A stretch of 64,000 bases of DNA from Floccularia luteovirens (lineage: Eukaryota; Basidiomycota; Agaricomycetes; Agaricales; Squamanitaceae). The notes below the pieces were generated by a model, which was not told the origin of the DNA, made no database searches, and worked only from the letters and a program-made list of their open reading frames with translations. A program made the translations under genes and the position numbers. The first letter of the stretch is position 1. Every line of letters starts with the position of its first letter. The stretch is taken from NCBI GenBank assembly GCA_009739215.1, contig VSJF01000002.1, positions 1,612,001 to 1,676,000 of the forward strand, given 5' to 3'. Shown here piece after piece: positions 1 to 10,912 of the stretch.

Positions 1-51
1 CAATCCAACAGCTTGCTCTGTCCTGCGTCCATCTGGTGACTCTCAGAAGCA

Positions 52-941
52 ATGCGAAAGACATCATATTTCATTACTTTCCTCGCAGTTACATTGACAC
101 TTGTTCTTGTGATTATGTTTCCGTTTACATGATGCTCACGAGTTTTTCGCGCTGATTTCTATACCCAGAATATCCTTGCCTCACGTCGCCCAGATTGGCA
201 AGCATTAACATCTGCTTGATCAGCATCTAACTTATTCAAATTTCAGGCTTGTCGTCAAGTCCAATGAGATATACCGCACTCGGATAACCGTCGAATATGG
301 CCTGAACAAACTCTGCCAACTCACCCTCACGGAAATTCCCAGTGGAAGTGGTACTATCACTTACAGAGACTATCAATGCCGCAAGTTCCCCGCATCAGAA
401 ACGGACAGGTGTGATAGGGGGAATGAGAACTTCTGTGTCGCATGGACAAGTGCAGGGTATTTCGACCAAATTGCAATTGGTTTTGCTGCTCTGTCGCTTG
501 TTACGATTTTATTTGGTGTTACCACCCACTCGCGCAGGCGCAGAATATGGCGCGCAGTAGCAGGGCTGGTACTCATGCACTGTATGTTTCCTTTTAAATT
601 CCACCTTCCATCACTGTCCGGCTACTTTACATTCTGATTGCAAACAATTTTATCCCATAGCGTTATGCCAGCTGATTACGTTCTCAATTATCACCGATCT
701 ATATCGTATGTCAAGTCTTCCAGCATTTGATCAGGCTAGACCAGGTTTGTCAATTTTGGGTACCTGTTTGTCATTTCATTTCAAATCTTTTTGTGATCTT
801 CTAGGCATGGCATATATCATAAACCTCTTGTCATGGATTGCTGGTGTCCTCATAGCGGTAGGCGTGGTTACAACAGGAATGTCTGCAGATAACGGCCACA
901 GATGGGCTGCTGGGAACAGAAACTATCAACAGATCGCTTGA
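52..941 (+). CDS. Small four-span membrane protein (SUR7/cla-udin-like topology)
   Basis: Five exons (52-108, 169-197, 247-581, 661-744, 805-941) join to 213 residues. The chain opens with a hydrophobic segment directly after MRKTSYF. It continues with a polar, Cys-containing extracellular-looking loop (RRPDWLVVKS, then CRKFP, NENFC) and three further hydrophobic stretches (QIAIGFAALSLVTILFG, LCQLITFSIITDL, NLLSWIAGVLIAVGVVTTG). One N-terminal span, a large Cys-bearing loop and three C-terminal spans recall fungal SUR7/PalI and claudin-like eisosome proteins, but I see no diagnostic motif, so this is a topology call only. The second intron (198-246) starts with GC rather than GT, and it is needed to complete the W of RRPDW. 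The start is the first ATG in frame. An exon upstream of the window cannot be excluded. Confidence 0.6.
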
Positions 942-1153
942 GCTGCTTGAATCTCTTGCTTGTACTTTTATAAAAATATCATGCCATCCTCAGTCCACCC
1001 TAGTCTTTTGTGTATACATATAGAACTATATTCTCATTTCTTGTTGCTCAGGTTTCAAAGAATGTACGGTTTTTTTGGAAAAGAAACAATTAATATTATA
1101 CACATCTTGTAGTTTACTGCATCCCTTTCCTCATGTTATCAAACTTGCTCTTC

Positions 1154-2855
1154 TCAGTACTCGAGCCAATTCTTAGCACCATCTCCTTGATCTAATCCTC
1201 CCATTGCTTGCTTGACAACATTCACCAAACTTTTGCCGGGTTGAGGATCTTTACCAGGTCCTGATTCCATCCCTTCTCGTGCAGTTCCTTTGTCCCCACT
1301 GAGCTCCCAAAACATACTTCCCCCCAAACCAGCTTGCTTGATATATTTTCCCTTAACCTTGCCGATTTCTTCAGTGTCATAGCTGATCATCTCTCTTTTG
1401 GCTGAATCCAACGACCAACTAGCACCAATCATCTTGTCAACTACAACTTTGGAACCAGGGAGGGGGAGCACACGATAATCATATACACCTTGCTCCCAAG
1501 TGCCAGGGCCTACGCCGCTAAAAGAAGTTCCTGGGCCCTGAGTATTCATGAATGAGCGGCCATATAGAGGCATTCCAAGAATCATCTTGGCGACGGCTAC
1601 ACCGTTATCTCTGTACCATCTTATGGCATTGTCAACGGCAAGAGGTTCGCCGAAAAGGTTAGCTTGGTGATTTGCAGCAGTGTCCCAAGAGCCGGCTACA
1701 AATTATATTAGCCTCAGATTGAATATTATAATATAACTGATTGAACTAACAAAAATCGTAGGCCATCATGTTCCAGAAGTCCAAGTATCTATCCATTTGA
1801 GCGACGCGTAACTTCTTGTAATTTTCTGGACCACATGGAGCAGCAATCTGTTCAAAATGTCAGGATTTGGTTGGTTAAGATGTCTTAGAACATACGGTAA
1901 GAAGGAACCTATAATTTGCATTTTTATCTTTCGCATGTTTGTCCAATCCAGCCCTCATCTCCTTGAGCAGGCTCACATAACCATCCGCCTGGCTGTCATT
2001 TGTGGGGTATTCGTAGTCAATATCTAAACCGTCCAAGCCATAGTCTTCCAGGAGAGCAATGGAGGATTGAACAAACTTCGCTCGTGCTTGCGGGTTTACT
2101 ACAACGGGGTGGAAAGAAGCGGAATACGTCCATCCACCAATGCTAAGCAGAAGCTTGAGGTGGCGATGCTTTTTCTTCAGGAGGTAGATAGCTTTGAAAT
2201 TGCCGTATAAGTTTTTGCCTTCATCGTTCCAGGAGTCACCAGGATAGTGGATATCCTGGTCAGCCCAAAGGTCGGACAAATAAACCTCGCCCGTACTGGG
2301 GTTGATATTGGCAAATGCATACAGGATATGACTATAATATATAACATTAGAATTAACGCGCATATAGTTACTCCCGTCAATAAACATACGTGAGATCCGC
2401 AGCTGGAATCAACTGGGGAGGGTACTTGCGACCATAGATGCCCCTTTCAAAGTTTAGGCGTTAGAGTTACATAACCGAGTTGGGGTTAAATGCTATTTCA
2501 CCAGTTAACAAAGCTAGCAAAGATATCAGTTACATGCGTAATGGTGTGGAGCATAGTTGAATACTCACTATCCGACACTATATTTCTTCCCGCTGGCGTC
2601 AGCCAGGCTATCTGTGTCTGAAAGGGTGGTGTCGTCGAGTTGGTTTGCGGTGGGTAATTGGGAAGGCTCCATTTCGGATTGCGACCACTGACCGAGTTTG
2701 AAGGATGCAAAGAGGATTGAGCAAGCAGTAAGGACGAGAAAGATGAGAGTAATAAAGGAGCGACGCCTTGTTGAGTGCTTTTCTAGTTTGGAGGAGTATA
2801 AAAGGTTTTCCGTCGAGTCTGAGTCTGGAATCTGTTCATAGTGAGTTGATGACAT
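1154..2855 (-). CDS. GH18 chitinase with N-terminal membrane anchor
   Basis: Six exons (2855-2569, 2513-2502, 2443-2390, 2331-1896, 1847-1751, 1695-1154) give 475 residues. The catalytic motif of family 18 is intact: DGLDIDYEYP contains DxxDxDxE with the acid Glu. Flanking family blocks are present (KYSVGYFVNWGIYGR at the barrel start, LLLSIGGWTYS, MMAYDF, GMPLYGRSF, GGSMFWELSGD). It hydrolyses beta-1,4-GlcNAc chains, in wall remodelling or in the use of foreign chitin. Instead of a cleavable signal peptide the first 60 residues carry a basic stretch (STRRR) followed by one 20-residue hydrophobic segment, which suggests a type II membrane anchor with the catalytic domain outside or in the lumen. 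No chitin-binding module is seen. Exon 2 is only 12 nt and encodes the end of Y-F-V-N-W. Confidence 0.93.
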
Positions 2856-3133
2856 GACGTGAGCTGATGGGTAACGGGGTTACTAAAATAACGGCTTCTA
2901 TTTGAATGAATAACATAACAATACTATTTTATTTCCCCACCCAAGAAATTCTTAGGAAACTTGGATTTAGTAATGACAAGCCCTGGTACATATCCTTACA
3001 AAGTAGTCTCCATGTTTATTGATTCAGTTCTGAAACTATTATCATTCTTCTGTGATTAATTACACAGCCCCAGCCTAACTGAAACATTTAGAACTAGTCA
3101 TACATCCACATATCTGTATGTAGACATTCAAAT

Positions 3134-4832
3134 CTATGGGCACTGCATAGCTTGGGTTATCGTTGCATTTTCGGCGTCATCCGTGGGACTGTCAAAGAAT
3201 GTGCCATTCATTTCTTCGCCCAGGTTCCCAAGAGTAAAGAAAGACTTGTCACTAAATGCGACCACTGTGGAAAAAACGAGAGTGCTTGGTGGGCGTACGT
3301 CGGATATTGGTTGCATCCGGTGTGAAGTTGTATTGTCATTGGGTACTGTCTGCCTCAAGTTTAGGTGAAGGCGGGAGATCATAATTGATGTCAATATTTG
3401 ACTGAAGCTGCATTTGAGACATGGCGAACCGCCCAACGTCAACAAATTACTTGGTTTTTGTTTGAATCTGACAAACCTTGCACCCACGGCCTTCAGGTCA
3501 CTAAACGCCAACTATTCCAGAATTGGTTATCATGAATGTGCGCACATAATAAACACCGAACTTACGAAATATATCAGGGTGTTCATTAAATTAACGCCAA
3601 AGATAACAAAGTAATAGAGGATGCCATCACGCAGGAGAGTTTGCATCACGGTTGTACGACCGTGTCTATGCATGAACGTTACAGTTCTCCAAAGCGTGAG
3701 CAGGAAAATGAACGAGTCGGTGACAAGCGGTGCGCCCCATAATGCAGCTGAAAGGCACGCGTAAATTGAGGCCCGAAAAGATAAATCAGGACTGCCATAC
3801 CAAAAAATGAACTCTTCCCCGTGAGTACACAGCCTGAAATTGATTTTTAACGTTCCGCAGACAATTCTCGAGTAACTTATAATGGAGATCTAATTCAAAT
3901 ACTTACCAGGGAAGCTCTCCGGCTGAGGAACTCCTGGCGCGTCACCGGGGCGGTCAACACAATTCAAACATTTCAGGACGGAGACTCACTCTTTCCGTTG
4001 TGAACGGCCCAGCTTGACACGATCACTTGGCCAGCTAGTAAACAAAGTAGAAACACTAGTATTATTTTGTTCCCAAGGTACAGCGCGTAAACTCGGAGAA
4101 TCAAGATCACTATATGTACGAGATTAGATTATGCAACTTGAGGTCTTTCTGACAACATACATTCGGCCACTAAATCCAGCTGGTCAGAAAGTTGGAAACA
4201 CATCATGTGCGCAACGAACCTGCAACCAAGGCGGTCGTGGACGCGCCAGCGAAACGAACATAACGATTACACCTTTATTCATTTCAGCATTACACGAGAG
4301 TAGTTTCACAACATCTCACGAACATCTATCATGGTTCGTGAGTGACCTTTACAAAATGCTGGGATTTACTCATAACACACCGACTCGGACCACGTTGTTT
4401 CATGAAAGGCTGGATCATAAAATCACGAGATGTCAGTGGAGTGAATATGATTAAGCCATCAACTTACCAACTTGTATGATAATGTATTGGAAGTGGGTAA
4501 CATATCGGTTGGTAAAGAACAAAAGAGTTGGAAAAGTGAAGGGTCGCTTCCACATCTTTTCTACCTGTTAACATCTGTAAGTTTCTGTTCACTAAGCTCA
4601 AGTTCATGTATACTTCTTCCCCGAACGTGAGAACTAGGGAAAGGTAGTTAGCAGGGTTCATGTAAGTAAAACGTGGGGTGTGATGTACAGTGATCATAGA
4701 CCAAAAGGACGTAGTTAGAGGTATGGAATTCATAATTTCCAAGTCTGGAGACTCATAGATCATCAGCCTGGTGTAGATGAAATTTTGCAAAACTTACAGG
4801 TGAGCGAAAGCCACAGATATTGGTGGGGACAT
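3134..4832 (-). CDS. DUF6533 seven-span membrane protein
   Basis: Twelve short exons join in frame to 322 residues: 4832-4798, 4744-4689, 4633-4614, 4564-4468, 4409-4379, 4219-4161, 4109-3990, 3933-3907, 3833-3801, 3747-3566, 3511-3477, 3407-3134. The N-terminus reads YVLLVYDHFLTFGEEVEKMW, the signature of the DUF6533 family that is abundant in Agaricomycetes. It is followed by FTFPTLLFFTNRY, a LILILRVYALY span, GCVLTGKSSFF, TDSFIFLLTLWRTV, LMNTLIYF and ILTSIMISRLHLNLR, all family blocks in the expected order. The function of the family is unknown; the GPCR-like topology suggests a receptor or sensor. Its promoter is shared with the divergent Tcp11 gene. The 4379/4219 junction is the least certain, while the total of 969 nt is divisible by three. 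Confidence 0.85.
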
Positions 4833-5365
4833 TCTACTTAGCGATGCAAAACAAACCATGTAAAGATGTGTTATATACGCACTCTCATGTCTGATACAAA
4901 AAAAGCATAGGACAACTTGGCAGGCTGTCAGACGAATCTCTTGTCAGAAAATAGAGCTCAATGATGTGACCGACCAGTCAAACCAAGAAATTGCCGATCT
5001 TAGAAATGAGAACCCTTGACCGCAGTTAACTTGCTGATGCATCGATGATTTCTTGACATGGGATTTAGCCCGACATTTGAGAGTTCAACGGTAAAGACAG
5101 AAGCTTAAAATCGTATGTGCCTGGTTACTTCATGACCCATAAATTGGGTGGTATTCAGACGAACAAAGTGCACGCCAATAGACTTTGACGTAGGAGATTC
5201 CACGAGCGAGCGAAAAAATTGACATGTAAAGGAAAATGTCAGTTTCGAATGTCGGCAGAATGAAATTTGCTTGATTGTTTGTAAAGTCGTGTCAATGAAA
5301 GATAGATGATGTTCTACTTATAACTGTATCTTGTGACATCCGTCAACTCAATTGCAACCACAACC
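4833..5365. promoter_or_regulatory. Divergent intergenic region, DUF6533 gene / Tcp11 gene
   Basis: About 530 bases lie between two start codons pointing away from each other. The region holds no open frame with family resemblance, so it must carry both promoters. I see no unambiguous TATA or CCAAT box close to either start. Confidence 0.5.
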
Positions 5366-7158
5366 ATGCCCCTTCGCATCACCATAGACCCAAATGCGAG
5401 GTCCTTTTCTTTTGATTTAGTGAAAACTATCAATCAACTCTATTTCTTACATCTTCTCGCGACGGATCCATCCAAAGTAGTTCCCCCTGGCAAATCTCTG
5501 GTATCCATGATGTCCCTGGTGGATATCGAGCCACAGGACCACGGTGCAAAACAAGGCGACGTGGACGCTGAACTGCATGCTAAAGTAAAGGAAGTTGTCC
5601 ATGCTGCATTTTGGAAAGAAGTACGTATACTTTAGACCAAGATGCAAGATGGAACACTCAATGTTGGTGTTCTATAAATTAGGCCTTGGAGTCTCTGTCA
5701 TCTCCATTGCCTTCCGTGCAGCTTCCACGCCTCAAGGGTCTCTACAATGACATTTTAGAATCATTGTCGCCAATTTTACCTCCAAACCATCGCATTGTCC
5801 AGTCACTTTCTTTACCTCCCCCACCCACCTCATCGCCACTTCACTCCACCCTAGCACTACTTAAGGATATAATATTATTACTCCGGCAACGATGCGCACC
5901 AGTGAGAGATAGTTCCTTGGATCATCTCCTTAGTACTTTAGAGGATTCACCCTCTTTAAAACCACTCCAAACCCAAGAACTTTCCTATGACAGTGCGCTT
6001 GCCGGGTCTTCCGGACCCCATGAAAGTAAACATACTCGCACACATGCCATATCACCATTGGCCAAACTTGTAGTAGACACCATCAGAGCTGTCATGACAT
6101 TGGCAGATGAAATGAAAGCTGATCTCAATGCATTCGTCCTGGGATCAATGACAGAACCTCAACTGCGCAGTCTAATCTTGCAACAAGCTAGATCAAAAGA
6201 AAGAGAGTTGGTGTTGCGTGTGTGGGGTAATGATGCGAAGGATGGTAGTGATTTCATCCGACAAAGATGGAAAATTTGGATGGCAGCACCTGATTTCTTG
6301 GCATACCACCAGCAAATGATTCCTCAAGACAAAAGATGGAAATTAAGGTTGGTGCATGCCTTACACTCGGAATTGCCTGTGTCATGCAATCTGCCTAACG
6401 AGGTTCTTCACCAACCTGGAGGTGACATAGCATCGCCAACAAATGAAGTTCCTCCACACTTTTTCTTCTCAACACCAGAAATTTCATATTTACAAGATTT
6501 CTTGCAAGCAATCGTGGTAGCAGCATCTCTCCGGGTCTTGATTGGAATGATCCCTCTTGCCGTCGAAGATGGTAGCAACAGTGCCCCAAAACATGATTTC
6601 GTGGAGCGCATTTGGTCACTCCTCCTGTCTATAGTTGATGCGGATGACCGGCAACCCTCAAGCCAGATAGCAGAGACGAAGGTTGAGAACCTTGCGGACG
6701 AAGTTATACGTGCCCGTCGTTTGCTCTCTCCTTCGGGTTCTCTCGATGGTGATGAGGAAACTAAACTTCGATTAACTGTCGATCGTACTCTCCGTCCCGA
6801 TGATCACGTATTTCGTCTTCTACGGAGCCGTCTTAGGACAGCTATTCAAAATGGCTTATTTTCTGCTACTGATGGAGTTGAAGGGTCGTCCATTTCACGT
6901 TCTGAGGACAACATACCTCAGACTTTGCGAACCGGAAGAGATCATCCGGGAGAGAGAATAGGAAAGCGGCCCAGATTAATAATTGACAACGAGTCTCTAC
7001 CTTCACGACCAAAAATGAAACCTTCCCTCCTGCTTATAAAAGGCTTCGAAGATCCACTACTCGCGAAGTTGGTCCAAGAAGCCTATGCAAAGATCACTGA
7101 TTGTGTGACGTGGGTTGAACAAGTCTGGGGGGACTTGATCGATCAGAATATTAGTTGA
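5366..7158 (+). CDS. Tcp11 (T-complex 11/Sok1) family protein
   Basis: Two exons (5366-5620 and 5683-7158) give 576 residues. The start is the ATG before PLRITIDPN; the frame is open a little further upstream, but only with GTG. The family was recognised from its layout: an all-helical protein with a central LLRQRCAPVRD block, the Tcp11 signature in which a CAP-R motif follows an amphipathic helix, then IRAVMTLADEMKADLNAFV and a long C-terminal helical region ending in WVEQVWGDL. In yeasts the relatives (Sok1) act as multicopy suppressors in cAMP/PKA signalling; the biochemical role is unknown. There is no signal peptide or membrane span. Residues 300-420 contain a polar, Ser-rich, probably disordered segment. 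Confidence 0.75.
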
Positions 7159-7553
7159 TGCCCTCATTTCCAGTACGTACCAATCACTCCTCGTAGACGC
7201 GAGTATCTGACTGATTACTTCTGGAAATACCAACGAGAAGATACATGCGAGAAGACCGACAGGCTTGGTGTATCAAACTTCCCTATTCTCCCAGATCCCT
7301 TGCTTGAATCTCGGATTTGTCCCAATATGTGGTCGAATCCATCAGTGTCGGAAGTTTATAACACCGGCAGATGAGAGGGTGGCTCGATTCAATACTGAAA
7401 TGATGCGAGGAATTCCCACCGATAATATTCCATAGACTACGATAATGTGCATGGCCAAGGTTAATGCGGTGTATACCCTCATTTGTACCGACTCTCATAT
7501 ATTATTCATGTCAGCCTCACCCGTGCATCGGGAGAGGAAAGAGTTGCATCACT
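7159..7553. other. Intergenic, Tcp11 end to CBM1 gene start
   Basis: 395 bases, no gene seen. It contains the 3' end of the Tcp11 transcript and the promoter of the CBM1 gene. Confidence 0.4.
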
Positions 7554-8367
7554 ATGTGGAAAGCTGTAGTCGTGTTTGCTGTTCTCAGTGTTCTGGTATG
7601 TTTTGTCAATGCTCAATCTTCGGCTTGGGGGCAATGTGGCGGTATGGACTGGTCAGTAGATTTAACTTTTTGCTATAAACTCAAATATCTGACATTTACT
7701 CAGGAGCGGTGCAACAACATGCGTTGCGGGATACACATGTACCTTCAATAACCCCTGTGAGTCAAATTTAGGATATATAAATAATATCATCCTTAACATA
7801 CGTGTAAAGACTATTCTCAATGCCTACCTGGCAGCTCACCCCCAGTTGGAACAACCCCTCCACCAACTAGTCCATCAACGATCCCTCCCCCAACCACCAC
7901 AGGATCTGGACCGAAGCCTACTGGATCGCAAATACGCACCGTTCAAGACCCAGTCTTTCATTTTTATCTTCAAAATAATGGTTAGTGGACCGTTGCCTGC
8001 ACCCACTTGATCGTGCCATCTCACATTTTGATTGAAGGGGGAACTCCGGTGCTCGGGCCAGAAGCCTCTTCCGGATACTTTAATATTGGCAGTACGATCC
8101 AGGACAGCGGCTCAAAATTGTATCTTAATGTGGACAATAGTGGCACAACGTCTTACAAGGCCCTCACATTTGGTCCTACCGCAACCACCGCAAATTGGGG
8201 TACTCGAAGGAGACACGATTATTACTACATCTCCCCGACAATTGAACTTCCTTGCCTGTGCAAGTAGCAGTCCAACAATTTATAACGTCTATCTCCAGCA
8301 AGGCAACGATACGCCGCCTGGCAAATCCTGTTCTTTAGTTACAATGCATTTGCCTTGCTTGTGTTGA
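7554..8367 (+). CDS. Secreted CBM1 protein with unknown C-terminal domain, frame interrupted
   Basis: Four exons (7554-7651, 7704-7756, 7810-7980, 8038-8367). A clear signal peptide (WKAVVVFAVLSVLVCFVNA) is followed at once by a type-1 cellulose-binding module: QSSAWGQCGGMDWSG, TTCVAGYTC, YYSQCL, with its Cys and aromatic face. Next come a Pro/Thr linker (residues about 65-90) and a roughly 120-residue domain ending LPCLC. I know no catalytic activity for that domain; it looks like the small Cys-terminated domain found on secreted basidiomycete proteins of unknown role. Exon 4 changes frame at 8199-8203: the sense reading is ANW-G, then LEGDTIIT, which needs one base fewer (the A in GGTACTC). 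The total coding length is 652 nt, one more than a multiple of three. This is either a real one-base insertion (recent pseudogene) or an assembly error. Confidence 0.75.
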
Positions 8368-8581
8368 CGAATACATGAATAATGTTTCCCTACGGAGGAA
8401 AGGGTTCCGTCGCTGTTTTCCATCGTTTTCCTGATGTGCATAGTACTTCATATATGTAGTCACCTGAATTTGAAATACGATTTCGTAAGTGGTGATAACG
8501 GTCACGTGAACAGAAAGTACAATTGTCTTTAGAGTCGGAAATTCGGAGAAGGTCAAGTTGAAGAATATCAACACCAACTCA

Positions 8582-10678
8582 ATGGGTCCAACTACAACGA
8601 CCTCCATTAGAAAAATCGGTGGCACCAATCCTGGTGTGCTCGACAAAACACAACCCTCACGATTGCTCAGGGTTCCAGATGCTAAATTATCTTTTGCAGC
8701 TTTCGACCCTCGTGTTGCCTCTGCGACCCCTGTTGTACCAGACCTACGAAAGCTGTCCTTGAATGAGGACCACTACCCTCCACGACGCGTCGTAATTGAG
8801 ACGCAACCTTCAGGGGAGAACTATTGGCGATTTGTGCCAAGTGCCCGGAAAGAGGATGGAGTAGAACACGAAGGGTCGTGGCCAAGGATTATTGATATTT
8901 GCGGGTGAGAAACTCTCCAATACATCGTATTTTTGATTGACTTTATCTGTTCAGCGAGCTTGTAGAATGTACACTAGATCAATGGGATATATACAAGCTC
9001 GATCCGGTATATGACTGCTATGTCAGGGCATCTCCTGCACCAAGTATTATATCTCGTGTTACTCCCTCGTCAAATGCCCCATATACTTCACCCTCAGGCA
9101 AACGAAGGCTGACATCCTCGTCGCCTCAGCCTGAAATCCATATAAACCAAAAACGAAGGACGCAGATTGTATTCGACACTAGCTCTGAAGAAGATAGTGA
9201 AGAATATGAAGTTGAAGAGATGATTGTAGATGACGGAATTCCTCTCAGAAGAGCAACATCTTTAAGCTATAAAATCCAGACCAAAAATTTCAGGGATGAA
9301 ATTGCGAAACACAGACAGGAGAGAAGAGAAAAAATATCACGCCGTGCCGAGAAGGTAGCGCAGAAACAAATAGCCAGCCAGGAAGGGAGCACTTTTTTCA
9401 TCCAGGAATTCCAGCGACCAAAAGATGTACCTCCTGAGGCTGAAGCGGCTTCAAAGCGAAAAGGTTAGTCGTTATTGAACATTGGAATCATGGGTTGTCA
9501 ACTTCACAAATTTCGATCCCAGTAACATCATTACTCGAATCGCTGCGACCCTCTGAATCTATTGGTAATTCACAATCCAGCGAGCAGGACTCCTCACGTA
9601 AACATGCCAACTATGAACAAGTTAAAGATGGAAAACGAACGAGAACACTGTCGCCTTCGGGTGCAAAACGAGAACTTGATGCAAAGCGACTAAAACGCGA
9701 GAAACCAAAAAAACAACGTCGCGAGCAGGAGCTGCAAGCGCGGCGTCGAGAGCGAGACAAAAAATTGATAAATGAGGTGATCGCCGAAGTCGAACAACCC
9801 GATGAAACGACAAACTGGTAACTACTGACATTCTTATTCTGCAGAACTAATCTCACAAACTCTTTCTTAGATACAGAGGGATATGATGCCAAGTACGATA
9901 TTAAACCCATTGAACCTGTTTTAGACTCCCGATACAACACAGGTTCCTGTGAAGAGGAGGACTTGAGGCAAGCAGCTATCAATGAAAGTCGTCGAAAACT
10001 AGCAGAATTAGAAGCGGATAGACCACTTTGGGAAGAACAAGCTAAAAAGAGAGCAATGCGAGAGAAAGCTGAGGAGGAGGCACGGAGAGCCAAATCTGAA
10101 GAAAGAAAGCTCAAAGAAGAAGCCGAAAAACGGATGAAAAGGCAGCTACAAGAAGAGAAGGATAAAGCTATGAAACAAGAAGTAGAGGAGAAGGCCCGAA
10201 GGGAACGGGAGAGGCGTCAGAGAGCGCAGAGATGGTCAATAGGCGCATGGACCATTCAGCGCGCACTGGAACGGTATAAAGTGCTCAGTGAAAGCTTTGA
10301 TAGCACAAAGTTTTCTGACAGGGAACCGCTATCCAGGGATGCAGTACCATGGCCGACTCTGCACTCCCCGACAGCCTTTTCTGTTGAAGATGTAGACTGG
10401 GATGCAGTAGAAAGTTTTTTTGACGCAGTGAGACCTCATATGCGACCTCAAGATTACAAAACATTCGTGGAAAAAAGCCATCGCAGGTTTCACCCCGATC
10501 GTTGGCGAAGTAGGTCGCTGTTAAAGACTGTCGTAGATGAGTCTGAGAGGGGTTGTATGGAAGTTGGTGAGTTGAAGCTGTGTGGTGATATAAAAAATTC
10601 ATAGCTGATAGGTACGCAGCTGCAAACACAGTAGCGCAGGCGCTAACACCAATCTGGAGACAGATTACGGGGAGATGA
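8582..10678 (+). CDS. Nuclear-type coiled-coil protein with C-terminal J-like HPD segment
   Basis: Exons 8582-8904, 8955-9463, 9523 onward, a central exon running to the GGTTGTATGGAAGTTG donor near 10570, and a last exon ending at 10678. A disordered Ser/Pro N-terminal half with basic clusters (GKRRLT, QKRRTQ) and an acidic patch (SSEEDSEEYEVEE) leads to about 100 residues of highly charged single-helix or coiled coil (RREREKRRQ-like). The conserved C-terminal module is VDWDAVESFFDAV then HRRFHPDRW, where HPD sits as in J-domains, and NTVAQALTPIWRQ. The same module closes NFKBIL1-type proteins, so this is probably a fungal relative; its function is unknown. The junction at 9776-9879 is unresolved. 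The best-looking GT-AG intron (9818-9870) creates a stop, while in-frame options are 9777-9878 or 9789-9878. Confidence 0.65.
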
Positions 10679-10912
10679 TGATACTATGGTGGATATGGTA
10701 TACAAGTAGCAGGAACAATATTGTATTAGTTGTACTGTCTCTGATCGATGATCATTTACCTTGTGACTGTTGCTGTGACGGCAACCTTTATGAACTCGAC
10801 ATGATTTAACTGAAACGCCTGCAGTCATCAACCCTTCCATTATTCCCTGCAACTCTCGTTCTTTACACTGTCTGCTTAAGTATCAAGTGTCTCCAACCTT
10901 GAACAAGGTATA

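Noticed and set aside
3790..3833. Suspected frameshift in the DUF6533 gene after GCVLTG
   Set aside because: A GTATGG donor at 3800 and TTTCAG acceptor at 3748 give GCVLTGKSSFF-AALWGAP in frame, so it is an intron.
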